Assembly: GCF_012317045.1 (NCBI RefSeq)
Contig: NZ_CP051154.1
Coordinates: 4,027,165 to 4,091,164, forward strand
Length of the DNA: 64,000 nucleotides
DNA from: Leifsonia sp. PS1209
GTDB taxonomy: Bacteria; Actinomycetota; Actinomycetes; Actinomycetales; Microbacteriaceae
Reading direction: 5' to 3'
The position numbers and the translations under genes were made by a program. Below, one piece after another: positions 51,209 to 60,487 of this stretch; the stretch's first letter is position 1, and each line of letters starts with the position of its first letter. Under the pieces are notes generated by a model, which was given only the letters and a program-made list of their open reading frames with translations, did no database searches and was not told the origin of the DNA.

Positions 51209-52817
51209 CATCGGCCGCGCGAGCGCCGTGCTCGCTTCCGGCACGCTCGTCTCCCGGCTGCTCGGCTTCGCGAAGGCGTGGCTGCTGCTGCAGGCGATCG
51301 GCGCCGTGGCGTTCGCCTCCAACGCGTACGCCACCGCCACCATCGTCCCGAACAGCATCTACGCGATCATCGCCCAGGGCATCCTGAACGCCATCCTGGT
51401 GCCGCAGATCGTGCGCGCCTCCGTCAACGCGGACGGCGGCAAGGCGTACATCAACAAGCTGGTCACGCTCGGAATCGTCGTGTTCGCGGCCGTCGCGCTC
51501 GTCGCGACGCTGCTCTCGCCCGTGCTGATCACGCTGTTCGGTCTGCGCGGCGCGAAGGCCGACCTCGCGACGGCGTTCGCGTACTGGTCGCTCCCTCAGA
51601 TCTTCTTCCTCGGCCTCTACACCCTGCTCGGCGAAGTGCTCAACGCGCGCAAGTCGTTCGGGCCGTTCACCTGGGCGCCCGTCGTCAACAACGTCATCGC
51701 GATCGGGATGCTCATCGCCTTCATCGCGATGTTCGGCGCAGACCCCGCCGGGACGCGCAGCCACGAATGGTCGGGCGGGATGGTCGCCCTGCTGGCGGGT
51801 GGCGCGACGCTCGGGGTCGCCGTGCAGGCGTTTCTGCTCTTCTTCTTCTGGCGGCGCATCGGCCTCCGCTTCCGCTTCGACTTCGGCTGGCGCGGCGTCA
51901 ATCTCGGCCACGCAGGCAAGGCGGCGGGCTGGACACTTGCCATGCTGATCGCCACCCAGGTCGCCGGGCTGGTCGAGACCAACGTCGCCAACTCCGCCGG
52001 AACGGGCAACGCGGGAACGTTCGTGATGAACAACGCCTGGCTGATCTTCATGCTGCCGCATGGCATCATCGCCGTCTCGATCGTGACCAGCTTCTACACC
52101 AGGATGGCCGAGCACGCGCACCTCAGGGACACCGCGGGCTTCCGCGACGACTTCTCGTCGGCCACCCGCTCGATCATGCTGCTGATCACGTTCTCCTCCG
52201 CTGCGCTGATCGTCGTCGCGTTCCCCGTCGCGCGCGTGTTCACCGTCGACTACCAGGCGATGGGCTGGGTGCTGATCGCGTATCTCGTCGGTCTCGTGCC
52301 GTTCTCGCTCGTCTTCATGGCCCAGCGCGCCTTCTACTCCCTGGGCAATACACGCACGCCGTTCTTCTTCACGCTCGCCCAGGTGATCCTGATCGTGGTG
52401 GGCGTGCTCGTGTGCTTCGCCGTCCCCGCGCCAGCGAGGGCCGCATCCGTCGCCCTCGTCGTCTCGATCGCGAGCGTCGCGCAGGCCGCTCTCGCGTTCG
52501 CCCTTCTGCGCCGCCAGACCGGGGGAGTGGATGGGCGGCGCATTCTGAGCGGTCTGTGGCGGTTCGCGGTGGCCGCGCTGGCCGCGATGATCGCCGGCGG
52601 CGGCTTCCTGGTGATCATGGGCGGGGTGGACGAAGGTGCGTTCCCGGTGAGCGGGATCATCGGCGCCGTGGTGTCGTCCGCGGTGGTCGGTGTGGTCATG
52701 CTCGTGGTGTATTTGGGCATCCTGACACTGCTGCGTTCGCGCGATCTGCAGGCCGGTCTGGCACCGGTTCTGAACCGGTTGGGCGTCCGCTCCGAACTCA
52801 CACGTGAAACGGAATAG
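51201..52817 (+). CDS. murJ: Lipid II flippase MurJ
   Basis: 538 aa, 14 membrane helices, MviN family. Landmarks are ASGTLVSRLLGFAKAWLLLQ, PNSIYAIIAQGILNAILVPQ and AQRAFYSLGNTRTPF. It flips the peptidoglycan precursor lipid II across the membrane. Unlike the mycobacterial MurJ it has no pseudokinase domain at its end. GTG start inside the end of the DUF6049 gene; trxB follows after 75 bp. Confidence 0.94.
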   Translation: MASIGRASAVLASGTLVSRLLGFAKAWLLLQAIGAVAFASNAYATATIVPNSIYAIIAQGILNAILVPQIVRASVNADGGKAYINKLVTLGIVVFAAVALVATLLSPVLITLFGLRGAKADLATAFAYWSLPQIFFLGLYTLLGEVLNARKSFGPFTWAPVVNNVIAIGMLIAFIAMFGADPAGTRSHEWSGGMVALLAGGATLGVAVQAFLLFFFWRRIGLRFRFDFGWRGVNLGHAGKAAGWTLAMLIATQVAGLVETNVANSAGTGNAGTFVMNNAWLIFMLPHGIIAVSIVTSFYTRMAEHAHLRDTAGFRDDFSSATRSIMLLITFSSAALIVVAFPVARVFTVDYQAMGWVLIAYLVGLVPFSLVFMAQRAFYSLGNTRTPFFFTLAQVILIVVGVLVCFAVPAPARAASVALVVSIASVAQAALAFALLRRQTGGVDGRRILSGLWRFAVAALAAMIAGGGFLVIMGGVDEGAFPVSGIIGAVVSSAVVGVVMLVVYLGILTLLRSRDLQAGLAPVLNRLGVRSELTRETE

Positions 52818-52892
52818 CATCCGCCTAGGATGTGTTCTACACCTCAGCGGTCCGGTTCCGGGCCGTTACAGATAGTGCAAGGAGCTCCCGCC

Positions 52893-53879
52893 GTGCGGCA
52901 GATCATCATCATCGGTTCCGGCCCCGCCGGTTACACCGCAGCGATTTACGCTGCGCGTGCCAACCTCCGGCCGCTGCTGATCGCTTCCTCCGTCGAAGCA
53001 GGCGGAGAACTCATGAACACGACCGAGGTGGAGAACTTCCCCGGTTTCCCCGAGGGGATCATGGGTCCTGACCTCATGTTCAAGATGCAGGCGCAGGCCG
53101 AGAGGTTCGGCACGGAGGTCGTCCTCGACGACGTCGTGTCCGTCGACCTCACCGGCGACGTGAAGAGCGTCACCCTGGGCTCCGGTGCCAAGCACGAAGC
53201 CCTCTCGGTGATCTTCGCCACCGGTTCCGCCTACCGCAAGCTCGGTCTCCACGACGAGGAGCGCCTGTCCGGACACGGTGTGTCCTGGTGCGCCACCTGC
53301 GACGGGTTCTTCTTCCGTGAGCGCACGATCGCTGTCGTCGGCGGAGGCGACTCGGCGATGGAGGAGGCCAACTTCCTCACCCGCTTCGCGGACAAGGTCT
53401 ACGTGATCCACCGCAAGGAGGAGCTGCGCGCATCCAAGATCATGCAGGAGCGCGCTTTCGCGAACGAGAAGATCGAGTTCGTGTGGAACTCCGAGGTCGT
53501 CGCCATCAACGGCGAAGAGACCGTGGAGAGCGTCACCCTGCGGGATGTGAACAGCGGCGCCGAGAGCCAGCTCGCCCTCAACGGCCTGTTCATCGCGATC
53601 GGCAACGACCCGCGCGTCCACCTGGTGCACGGTCAGCTCGACCTCACGCCGGAGGGCACCATCGCGGTCGCCGGTCGTTCGTCCAAGACCAAGGTCGCCG
53701 GTGTGTTCGCCGCCGGTGATGTGATCGACCCGACGTATCGTCAGGCCATCACGGCAGCCGCATCCGGAACGGTCGCGGCTCTCGACGCGGAGCACTACCT
53801 CACGACCCTCCCCAAAGACCTGCTGGACCAGACCGTCGAGGTCGAGTCCAGCGATCTCGAACTCACAACCACCGCATAA
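52893..53879 (+). CDS. trxB: Thioredoxin reductase
   Basis: 328 aa. FAD site GSGPAGYTAAIYAARAN, redox-active WCATCDGFFF, NADPH site VGGGDSAMEEANFL, and the C-terminal FAD contact GVFAAGDVIDPTYRQAITAA. It reduces the thioredoxin encoded 12 bp downstream. Start is GTG 52893 behind AAGGAG; a longer frame back to 52830 lacks a ribosome site. TAGGAT at 52826-52831 is a likely -10. Confidence 0.97.
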   Translation: MRQIIIIGSGPAGYTAAIYAARANLRPLLIASSVEAGGELMNTTEVENFPGFPEGIMGPDLMFKMQAQAERFGTEVVLDDVVSVDLTGDVKSVTLGSGAKHEALSVIFATGSAYRKLGLHDEERLSGHGVSWCATCDGFFFRERTIAVVGGGDSAMEEANFLTRFADKVYVIHRKEELRASKIMQERAFANEKIEFVWNSEVVAINGEETVESVTLRDVNSGAESQLALNGLFIAIGNDPRVHLVHGQLDLTPEGTIAVAGRSSKTKVAGVFAAGDVIDPTYRQAITAAASGTVAALDAEHYLTTLPKDLLDQTVEVESSDLELTTTA

Positions 53880-53891
53880 GGAGATATAAGA

Positions 53892-54218
53892 ATGTCTGCA
53901 GCACGTTCGGTCACGGACGCCTCTTTCGAGAGCGATGTCCTCAACAGCGAGAAGACGATCCTCGTCGACTTCTGGGCAGAGTGGTGCGGCCCGTGTCGCG
54001 CCGTCGGCCCGATCCTCGACCAGATCGCCGCTGAGCACTCCGACAAGATCGAGATCGTGAAGCTCAACGTGGACGAGAACCCGCAGACCGCTGCGAAGTA
54101 CCAGATCACCTCCATCCCCGCGATGAAGGTGTACCAGGGTGGCGAGGTCGTCAAGACCGTCATCGGCGCCAAGCCGAAGCCTGCCCTCGAAGCCGACCTG
54201 GCCGCCTACCTCGCGTAG
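53892..54218 (+). CDS. trxA: Thioredoxin
   Basis: 108 aa with the active site WAEWCGPCRAVGP and the cis-Pro loop ITSIPAMKVYQ. Full-length, soluble. Cotranscribed with trxB (ribosome site AAGGAGA) and ended by a strong terminator. Confidence 0.97.
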   Translation: MSAARSVTDASFESDVLNSEKTILVDFWAEWCGPCRAVGPILDQIAAEHSDKIEIVKLNVDENPQTAAKYQITSIPAMKVYQGGEVVKTVIGAKPKPALEADLAAYLA

Positions 54219-54235
54219 CCGACCAGTTCTTCACA

Positions 54236-54272
54236 GACCCGTCCGGCGAATACGCCGGGCGGGTCTTTTTTT
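54236..54272 (+). terminator. Intrinsic terminator of trxB-trxA
   Basis: Thirteen-bp stem GACCCGTCCGGCG / CGCCGGGCGGGTC with an AATA loop and a run of seven Ts. It is the most classical terminator in the window. Confidence 0.95.
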
Positions 54273-54353
54273 GTATCACCGCGCATCCCTCGATTTCGGG
54301 CACGGCGCACCACACAAATAGCATTGGCAAACGGCGTAAGAAACGGAAGACAA

Positions 54354-55676
54354 GTGACTGAACAGGGCAGCCCGCTTTCACGCGGCAACAATCTGGACCC
54401 GTGGTACAACCACTACGCGCAGCGCACGAGCGGCCTGGCCGCCAGTGAGGTCCGAGCCCTGTTCGCCGTCGCCAGCAGGCCAGAGGTGGTCTCCCTGGCC
54501 GGCGGCATGCCGTACGTCGCGGCCCTCCCGGAGGATCTGGTCGTCGGCGCGATGGACCGGGTGATGCGCGAGCAGGGCCCTGTGGCGCTGCAGTACGGCT
54601 CTGGCCAGGGCGTTCCTGCCCTGCGTGAGCAGATCCTGGATGTGATGGCGCTGGAGGGCATCAAGGCCAGCGCGGACGACGTGGTCGTGACGACCGGCTC
54701 GCAGCACGCGCTCGAGCTGTTCAGCAAGCTCTTCATCGACCCGGGGGATGTGGTGCTCGCCGAGGGGCCGAGCTACGTCACCGCGCTGGTGATCTTCCGC
54801 TCGTACCAGGCCGAGGTCGACCACGTGCCGATGGATGAGCACGGTCTGATCCCCGAGGCCCTCCGCGAGCACATCGCCCGGCTGAAGACCGCCGGCCGCA
54901 AGGTGAAGTTCTTGTATACGGTGCCGACGTTCCACAATCCGGCCGGTGTGACCCTCAGCTGGGAGCGCCGCCTGGAGATTCTGGAGATCTGCAAGGCCAA
55001 CGACATCCTCGTGCTCGAAGACAACCCGTACGGTCTGCTCTATTTCGGTGAGCGGCCGCCGGAGGCGATGCGTTCCGTCGAGCAGGACGGTGTTGTCTAT
55101 CTGGGCACGTTCTCCAAGACGCTCGCCCCCGGGTTCCGGGTCGGGTGGGCGCTGGCGCCGCACGCGATCCGCGAGAAGCTGATCCTCGCCAACGAGGCGG
55201 CCGTGCTGAGCCCCAGCTCGTTCAGCCAGCTGGTCATCTCCGAGTATCTGCGCGACGCCGACTGGAAGGGCCAGATCGACACCTTCCGCGGCGTGTACCG
55301 GGAGCGCAAGGAGACGATGATCGCCGCGCTCGAGGAGTATCTGCCCGAGCTGAGCTGGACGAACCCCAACGGCGGGTTCTACGTCTGGCTGACACTCCCG
55401 CCGCACCTCGACTCGAAGGCGATGCTTCCGCGAGCGGTCACCGAACTGGTCGCGTACACGCCGGGGACCGCGTTCTTCGCGGACGGTTCAGGCGCCCAGA
55501 ACATCCGGTTGTCGTTCTGCTATCCGACGCCCGAGAGCATCCGGGTGGGTGTTCGCCGGCTGGCGAACGTCCTCAACGGCGAGCAGGACCTGCTGGACAC
55601 GTTCGCCGGCACCGGCCCGCTGTTCTCCGCGCGCCGCGAACGCAACAGTCCCAACCCACCCACCGACCTGCGCTGA
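54354..55676 (+). CDS. PLP-dependent class I/II aminotransferase
   Basis: 440 aa. Motifs are VSLAGGMPYVAALPEDL, YGSGQGVPALREQI, TVPTFHNPAGVTLSWERR, the cofactor Asp/Tyr region LEDNPYGLLYFGE, and the PLP lysine in FSKTLAPGFRVGW. This is the 2-aminoadipate/valine-pyruvate-like group, without the MocR DNA-binding head. GTG 54354 behind GGAAG is preferred to a TTG 30 bases earlier. The substrate is not evident. It is followed by a ddl-like gene. Confidence 0.9.
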   Translation: MTEQGSPLSRGNNLDPWYNHYAQRTSGLAASEVRALFAVASRPEVVSLAGGMPYVAALPEDLVVGAMDRVMREQGPVALQYGSGQGVPALREQILDVMALEGIKASADDVVVTTGSQHALELFSKLFIDPGDVVLAEGPSYVTALVIFRSYQAEVDHVPMDEHGLIPEALREHIARLKTAGRKVKFLYTVPTFHNPAGVTLSWERRLEILEICKANDILVLEDNPYGLLYFGERPPEAMRSVEQDGVVYLGTFSKTLAPGFRVGWALAPHAIREKLILANEAAVLSPSSFSQLVISEYLRDADWKGQIDTFRGVYRERKETMIAALEEYLPELSWTNPNGGFYVWLTLPPHLDSKAMLPRAVTELVAYTPGTAFFADGSGAQNIRLSFCYPTPESIRVGVRRLANVLNGEQDLLDTFAGTGPLFSARRERNSPNPPTDLR

Positions 55677-55767
55677 GCAGCCTCCAGTGTCCTGCCCGCT
55701 CGATCCCATCCCGCAGCAGGCCACCGCGCACTCATCACCCGACAGAGTTTGAAGAAAAGAGCTGATC

Positions 55768-56724
55768 ATGGCAGAAAACGCCGCTCTCAACATCGTCGTG
55801 CTTGCCGGTGGCATCTCGCACGAGCGCGACATCTCCCTCCGCAGCGGCCGCCGCGTCGCGGACGCGCTGAACTCGCTGGGTCACCGGGTGACGTTCCGCG
55901 ACCCGGATGCGTCCCTGCTCGGCTTCCTCGCCGAGAACCGACCGGATGTGGTCTGGCCGGCCCTGCACGGCGCGAGCGGTGAGGACGGCGCTCTGCGTGC
56001 CCTGCTGGAGCAGACGGGCATCCCGTTCGTCGGCTCCCGCACGGACGCCTCCCGGCTGGCCTGGTCGAAGCCGACAGCGAAGACCATCGTGGAACGCGCC
56101 GGAGTGGCGACGCCCCCGTCGGTGGCCCTCCCGAAGGAGACCTTCCGTGAGCTGGGCGCCAACAGCGTCCTGGCGACGGTGCTCGACGGTCTCGGCACGC
56201 CGCTCGTCGTGAAGCCGGCGCAGGGTGGCTCCGCGCAGGGCGTGACGATCGTGGAGCAGGCCGACGAGCTGCCGCGCGCGATGGTCGACGCGTACACCTA
56301 CGCCGACGTCGCGCTGATCGAGCGCAAGGTGACGGGCGTTGAGGTGTCGGTGGCGGTCATCGACACGGGGGACGGGCCGGAAGCGCTGCCCGCCGTGGAG
56401 ATCGAGCCGGTGTCCGGTGCGTACACGTTCGACGCGCGGTACAACGCGGGGGAGACGCGGTTCTACGTGCCGGCGCGGCTGGACGACGAGGCCGCCGCTG
56501 CGGTGGCGTCGGCTGCGACGACGGCGCACGTCGCGCTCGGCCTCCGCCACCTGTCCCGCATCGACCTCATCGTGGACGAAGCCGGGGTGCCGTGGTTCCT
56601 GGAGGCGAACGTGCTCCCGGGTCTGACGGAGACGTCGATCATGCCGCAGGCAATCGCGGCGTCGGGGCGCGACCTCGGGGATGTGTACGCGGCGCTGGCG
56701 CTAGCGGCTATCGCGGAGGCGTGA
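55768..56724 (+). CDS. D-alanine--D-alanine ligase family ATP-grasp protein
   Basis: 318 aa. The ATP-grasp ligase pattern is complete: LAGGISHERDISLRSGRRVA, LHGASGEDGALRALLEQTGI, VVKPAQGGSAQGV, and the metal site DLIVDEAGVPWFLEANVLPG with LTETSIMPQA. This is a short paralogue of Ddl common near parAB in Actinobacteria; with Ddl itself probably elsewhere, its exact role in the wall is uncertain. It converges on parB. Confidence 0.85.
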   Translation: MAENAALNIVVLAGGISHERDISLRSGRRVADALNSLGHRVTFRDPDASLLGFLAENRPDVVWPALHGASGEDGALRALLEQTGIPFVGSRTDASRLAWSKPTAKTIVERAGVATPPSVALPKETFRELGANSVLATVLDGLGTPLVVKPAQGGSAQGVTIVEQADELPRAMVDAYTYADVALIERKVTGVEVSVAVIDTGDGPEALPAVEIEPVSGAYTFDARYNAGETRFYVPARLDDEAAAAVASAATTAHVALGLRHLSRIDLIVDEAGVPWFLEANVLPGLTETSIMPQAIAASGRDLGDVYAALALAAIAEA

Positions 56725-56782
56725 CGGGGTCGCGGCGGGTGGCGGCTCCGATCGACCGCTAGTCGGGCCGCGGGGTCAACTG

Positions 56783-56886
56783 ACTCGCGGCCCTAGCTAA
56801 CTCGCGGCGTCAGCGGACTCGCGGCGTCAGCGTACCCGCGGAGTCAGGGGGGACCCGCTGCGTCAGTGCACCCGCCGCGTCAGCTG
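56783..56886. repeat. Six 17-bp tandem repeats between ddl-like gene and parB
   Basis: Units starting at 56783, 56800, 56817, 56834, 56853 and 56870 share the consensus ACYCGCGGCGTCAGYGN, with a 2-bp insert before the fifth. The last unit covers the parB stop codon (TGA, 56880-56882). The rest lies in the spacer between two convergent genes. They could be a protein-binding array, a terminator substitute or a slippage product. Confidence 0.85.
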
Positions 56887-57833
56887 AAGGTCGGCCTGGT
56901 GTAGCTCGGCTGCCCGATCTCATCCAGGATGCGGTTGAGGTCCTGAATCGTCGCGAAATCCACCACGATCTGGCCTTTTCTCGCGCCGAGTGAGATCTTG
57001 ACCCGCGTATTCAGACGGTCCCCGAGCTTCTCGGCGATCTCATCCAGGTGCCCACGGTGTTTGCCCGCCGTCGCTTTCGACCGCACCGGTTTCGGACTCG
57101 TGCTCGCCGCAGCCTCGGCCGCGCGCACCGAAAGCTCTTCGTTGACGATCTTGTCCGCGAGTCGCGCCATGGCTTCTTCGTCGTCCCCGACGGACAGGAT
57201 CGCCCGCGCGTGACCCGCACTCAGAACGCCGGCCGCCACGCGGCTCTGCACGCTGGACGGCAGCTTGAGAAGACGCAGGGTGTTGGTGATCTGTGGGCGC
57301 GAACGTCCGATCCGCGTAGCAAGCTCTTCCTGGGTGATCCCAAAATCAGCAAGAAGCTGCTGGTACGCCGATGCTTCTTCAAGCGGGTTGAGCTGTGAGC
57401 GGTGAAGGTTCTCGAGCAACGCATCCCGGAGCATGTCCTCATCGGCGGTCTCTTTGACCACCGCCGGGATGGAGTCGAGCCCGAGTTCTTTCGTCGCGCG
57501 CAGGCGGCGCTCGCCCATGATCAGCTCGAACTTGTCCGGCTGCCCAGCGATCGGCCGCACGACAACCGGCTGCAGCACGCCCACTTCCCGGATGCTCGCC
57601 ACAAGCTCGTCCAGCGCCTCGCGGTCGAACTCGGTGCGCGGCTGCACAGCGTTCGGCACGATGTCAGCGGGGGAGAGGTTGGCAAGCCGGGCACCCGGGA
57701 CGGCGACTAGGCCATCCGATGCAGCGTTTGCGGAGGAGTCGGGGAAGAACACGTCGACGGGACGCGCCGACTGGTCGGTGGTGGGGATGAGCGCGCCGAT
57801 TCCTCGGCCCAATCCTGTGCGCTTCGCTGCCAT
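56880..57833 (-). CDS. parB: Chromosome-partitioning protein ParB
   Basis: 317 aa. CTP-binding/ParB-N region with IVPNAVQPRTEFDREALDEL and IMGERRLRATKELG; helix-turn-helix QEELATRIGRSRPQITNTLR; C-terminal dimer domain ending YTRPTFS. It starts MAAKRTGLGRGIGALIPT, the typical ParB head. It loads on the parS sites seen here and, with ParA, segregates the origin. Its start overlaps the parA stop by one base. Confidence 0.97.
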   Translation of the reverse strand: MAAKRTGLGRGIGALIPTTDQSARPVDVFFPDSSANAASDGLVAVPGARLANLSPADIVPNAVQPRTEFDREALDELVASIREVGVLQPVVVRPIAGQPDKFELIMGERRLRATKELGLDSIPAVVKETADEDMLRDALLENLHRSQLNPLEEASAYQQLLADFGITQEELATRIGRSRPQITNTLRLLKLPSSVQSRVAAGVLSAGHARAILSVGDDEEAMARLADKIVNEELSVRAAEAAASTSPKPVRSKATAGKHRGHLDEIAEKLGDRLNTRVKISLGARKGQIVVDFATIQDLNRILDEIGQPSYTRPTFS

Positions 57834-58825
57834 TAGCGGGGTGCTCCTCTGCGTGCGATCTCGGCGGCGGCTTCCAGATAGGAGAGCGAGCCGGACGAAT
57901 TCGTGTCGTAACTGATGACGCTCTGCCCGTAGCTCGGTGCTTCCGAGATGCGGACCGAACGCGGAATGATGGTCTTCAGGACTTCCTTGGGGAAGTGATC
58001 CCGCACATCCTCGGCGACCTGATGGGCCAGATTGGTGCGGGAGTCGTACATGGTCAGCAGGATCGTGGACACCTGAAGCTTGGGGTTGAGGTGCCGCTCG
58101 ATCAGCTGAATGTTTTTGAGCAGCTGGCTCAGGCCCTCCAGAGCGTAATACTCGCACTGGATGGGGATGAGCACCTCGGTCGCGGCCACGAATGCGTTGA
58201 TCGTGAGCAATCCGAGCGACGGGGGGCAGTCGATCAGGACGTAGTCGAAGTCGTATTCGTCGAGGAACCTTGTCAGGGCGCGCCCCAGGCGCTGCTCACG
58301 CGCAACCATCGACACGAGTTCGATTTCTGCGCCGGCGAGGTCGATTGTCGCCGGGACCACGAACAGTCCATCGAACTCCGGAGACTTCTGAATCACCTCG
58401 TCTAGCTCTTTGTCGTTGACGATCACGTCGTAGACGCTGGGAGTGCCCTCACGGTGCTCAACGCTGAGAGCAGTGGATGCGTTTCCCTGCGGATCCAGGT
58501 CGATCACCAGCACCCGAGCACCCGACTTCGCGAGTGCAGCGGAGAGATTCACGACGGTGGTAGTCTTCCCGACCCCGCCCTTTTGATTAGAAATGGTGAA
58601 GATACGGGTCCGCGACGGCAGGGGGAGTGTCTCGGAGGCGATAGCCTCCCGTCGACGGGTCAGTTCGTGGATTTCCTGCGCCAGGGGAGTGGATGCGTCG
58701 AAGCCGGTCGGGCTCGATCCGACCTGGGCATCCTGGTCCGGTTGTTTCACGTGAAACCTTGTCGCTCGATCATGGTGCACGGCACCGGGTGTCTGAGTAC
58801 GGGGTCGCATGCGCTCTGCGGCCAT
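57833..58825 (-). CDS. parA: Chromosome-partitioning ATPase ParA
   Basis: 330 aa from ATG 58825. The deviant Walker A SNQKGGVGKTTTVVN (residues 79-93), IDLDPQGNASTAL and YDFDYVLIDCPPSLGLLTIN are complete. The first 45 residues are unlike other ParA and cover a parS site. GTG 58750, lying inside the parS palindrome (codon 26), is another possible start, and so is ATG 58810; no good ribosome site marks any of them. Confidence 0.95.
   Translation of the reverse strand: MAAERMRPRTQTPGAVHHDRATRFHVKQPDQDAQVGSSPTGFDASTPLAQEIHELTRRREAIASETLPLPSRTRIFTISNQKGGVGKTTTVVNLSAALAKSGARVLVIDLDPQGNASTALSVEHREGTPSVYDVIVNDKELDEVIQKSPEFDGLFVVPATIDLAGAEIELVSMVAREQRLGRALTRFLDEYDFDYVLIDCPPSLGLLTINAFVAATEVLIPIQCEYYALEGLSQLLKNIQLIERHLNPKLQVSTILLTMYDSRTNLAHQVAEDVRDHFPKEVLKTIIPRSVRISEAPSYGQSVISYDTNSSGSLSYLEAAAEIARRGAPR
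58743..58758. promoter_or_regulatory. parS site 1, inside the parA 5' end
   Basis: TGTTTCACGTGAAACC differs from the parS consensus TGTTTCACGTGAAACA only at the last base. It lies within the first codons of parA or, if parA starts later, just before it. Confidence 0.95.
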
Positions 58826-59095
58826 CAGTCAACTCTATCTTGGATGGTGTGCTTGCCATTCCGATTCGCGGCACGCTGTGGATAGTTGGAGGCTGTGGGA
58901 AATGTGGGGAGTGGCCCGAGATGATGGTTGCCTCGGCTCGCGCCGCCGGGTAGCTCTAGGCAGCGGGGATGTACTCCTTAGATTGCCTCGAAACCGCTCA
59001 CATCTACATAGGAATTCGGCGCGCCGGTCCTCGCGAGCTCCTCGCACCGTTCGCGGGCTGCGCCGCTCGTCCATGTCGGCGCTTCCTGGGCTACA

Positions 59096-59109
59096 GTTTC
59101 ACGTGAAAC
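59096..59109. promoter_or_regulatory. parS site 2
   Basis: Perfect 14-bp palindrome GTTTCACGTGAAAC in the spacer between parA and rsmG. Confidence 0.95.
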
Positions 59110-59727
59110 GCTCGGCGCGTCCCGCGCGGCGACTCGTTCCGTCACCGATCGCGTAAAGGGTGCGGGCTCGGCATATCTGGCGCACAGGCCTCCCAATCAT
59201 GCGGACGTTAGGCGCACGGCTCCTGCGAGTGGATGTGCGGGCCAGGCGGAACCAGTTCGCGCACCAATTAGTGCCTGTAGGGACGATGTGATGTGATGTG
59301 CGCCGGGGGGGACTGCTGGTCCTGAGCGGCGGAGGAGCAGTGTCGGGTGGCGGATTGCGCCGTCCAGAGTGACCCGACTTGAACGGCGCGCGCAGGATTC
59401 CGCGTGCCGCTCATGTCGGCGCGCGGAGTTGCCGACACCTTCCCTGGTGATGCGACTTCCTGGGATCGCAGCCACGCTGCTCGACCGGGGGCGGGCGGCT
59501 GGACAGCGGGCCACTCCCATTACATTGACCACCGCGGTGAAAGCGATCTCACGCTCTCTGGTCGGACCCGGATACACCAACTCGTTTCCAGTGAGGAGCG
59601 AGGACACCCCTGGCCAGATACCAGCACCGAGGCACACACGAAACCGGTTCTAGCGACGGGCAAGCGCCCCCACATGACAGGCGATAGCCGCACCGGGCGC
59701 GCCCGGCGACGGCCAGTTCAGGTGCCC

Positions 59728-59741
59728 GTTTCACGTGAAAC
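59728..59741. promoter_or_regulatory. parS site 3
   Basis: Perfect 14-bp palindrome GTTTCACGTGAAAC, 632 bp from site 2. Confidence 0.95.
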
Positions 59742-60487
59742 GCCGTCCAGTCACGCTGCGATCCCCGCGCCGGTCTCTATATGTCGGACGCGAATTGCGC
59801 TGGGAACCCAGTAGGCCGCGCCGATCGCCACACGCCCATCCAACGATCCCCGATCCACACGCGCGCACCTGAATCGACCTCAACTCCGCGCCCGGCACGG
59901 CCCGCCAATACCATTTGCGTCGTCGCGGGCAACAGGAAGCCGACGAAGTAGATTCACCCAGGTCAAGCGACTCATCGGAGAGCGCGGGTTGATAAGGATC
60001 CTCAGGTCTCACGTCACACCCCGTTTCCCCGCATTGCCTCACGTCTATTGCGGAGCCACGAGGGAAGCAACTCCACCTGACGCTCACGAGGCAACAACTC
60101 CACGCCGAACTGGCTGCGTCGGTCTGTGCCCGCGACCGCTGCGCCGACCGGGGTACCCCACCGCATTCATCACCACCGATAGGCAGCGACAGGTGCAGCC
60201 GCAGCCGACCGGCGCTGGGCCCTACCACGCCGCCATGCGCCAGCAATGAACGCCCCAACGGCATCAAGCCGCGAAGTGCCACGACCTTCGGCTCAGCGTA
60301 GAGCAGAGCTCCGCCGTACGCCGCCACCCCTAGTAGGACCTACACACCGTCGAGGAACCAACACGAACGCGATCAGACTTCGAGCCCGCAATATCCCGAA
60401 ACACCAAAACAGCACCCACTATCAGGGCATAAACCCCCGAAAACACACCCGCTTCAGTGCCACAGGAGCGATCCTAAGCGCCTCTTG

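Larger units (their letters stand above)
58826..60487. other. 1.66-kb spacer between parA and rsmG without recognisable genes
   Basis: Open frames here (for example minus 59197-59637 and 59731-60327) give Arg/Ser/Cys-rich translations with no family and no ribosome sites, so I call none. Two perfect parS cores lie at 59096 and 59728. The part from about 60360 to 60475 is strongly A/C-rich on the plus strand and G-poor, unlike the surroundings. In most Actinobacteria rsmG and parA are much closer together. Confidence 0.7.
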
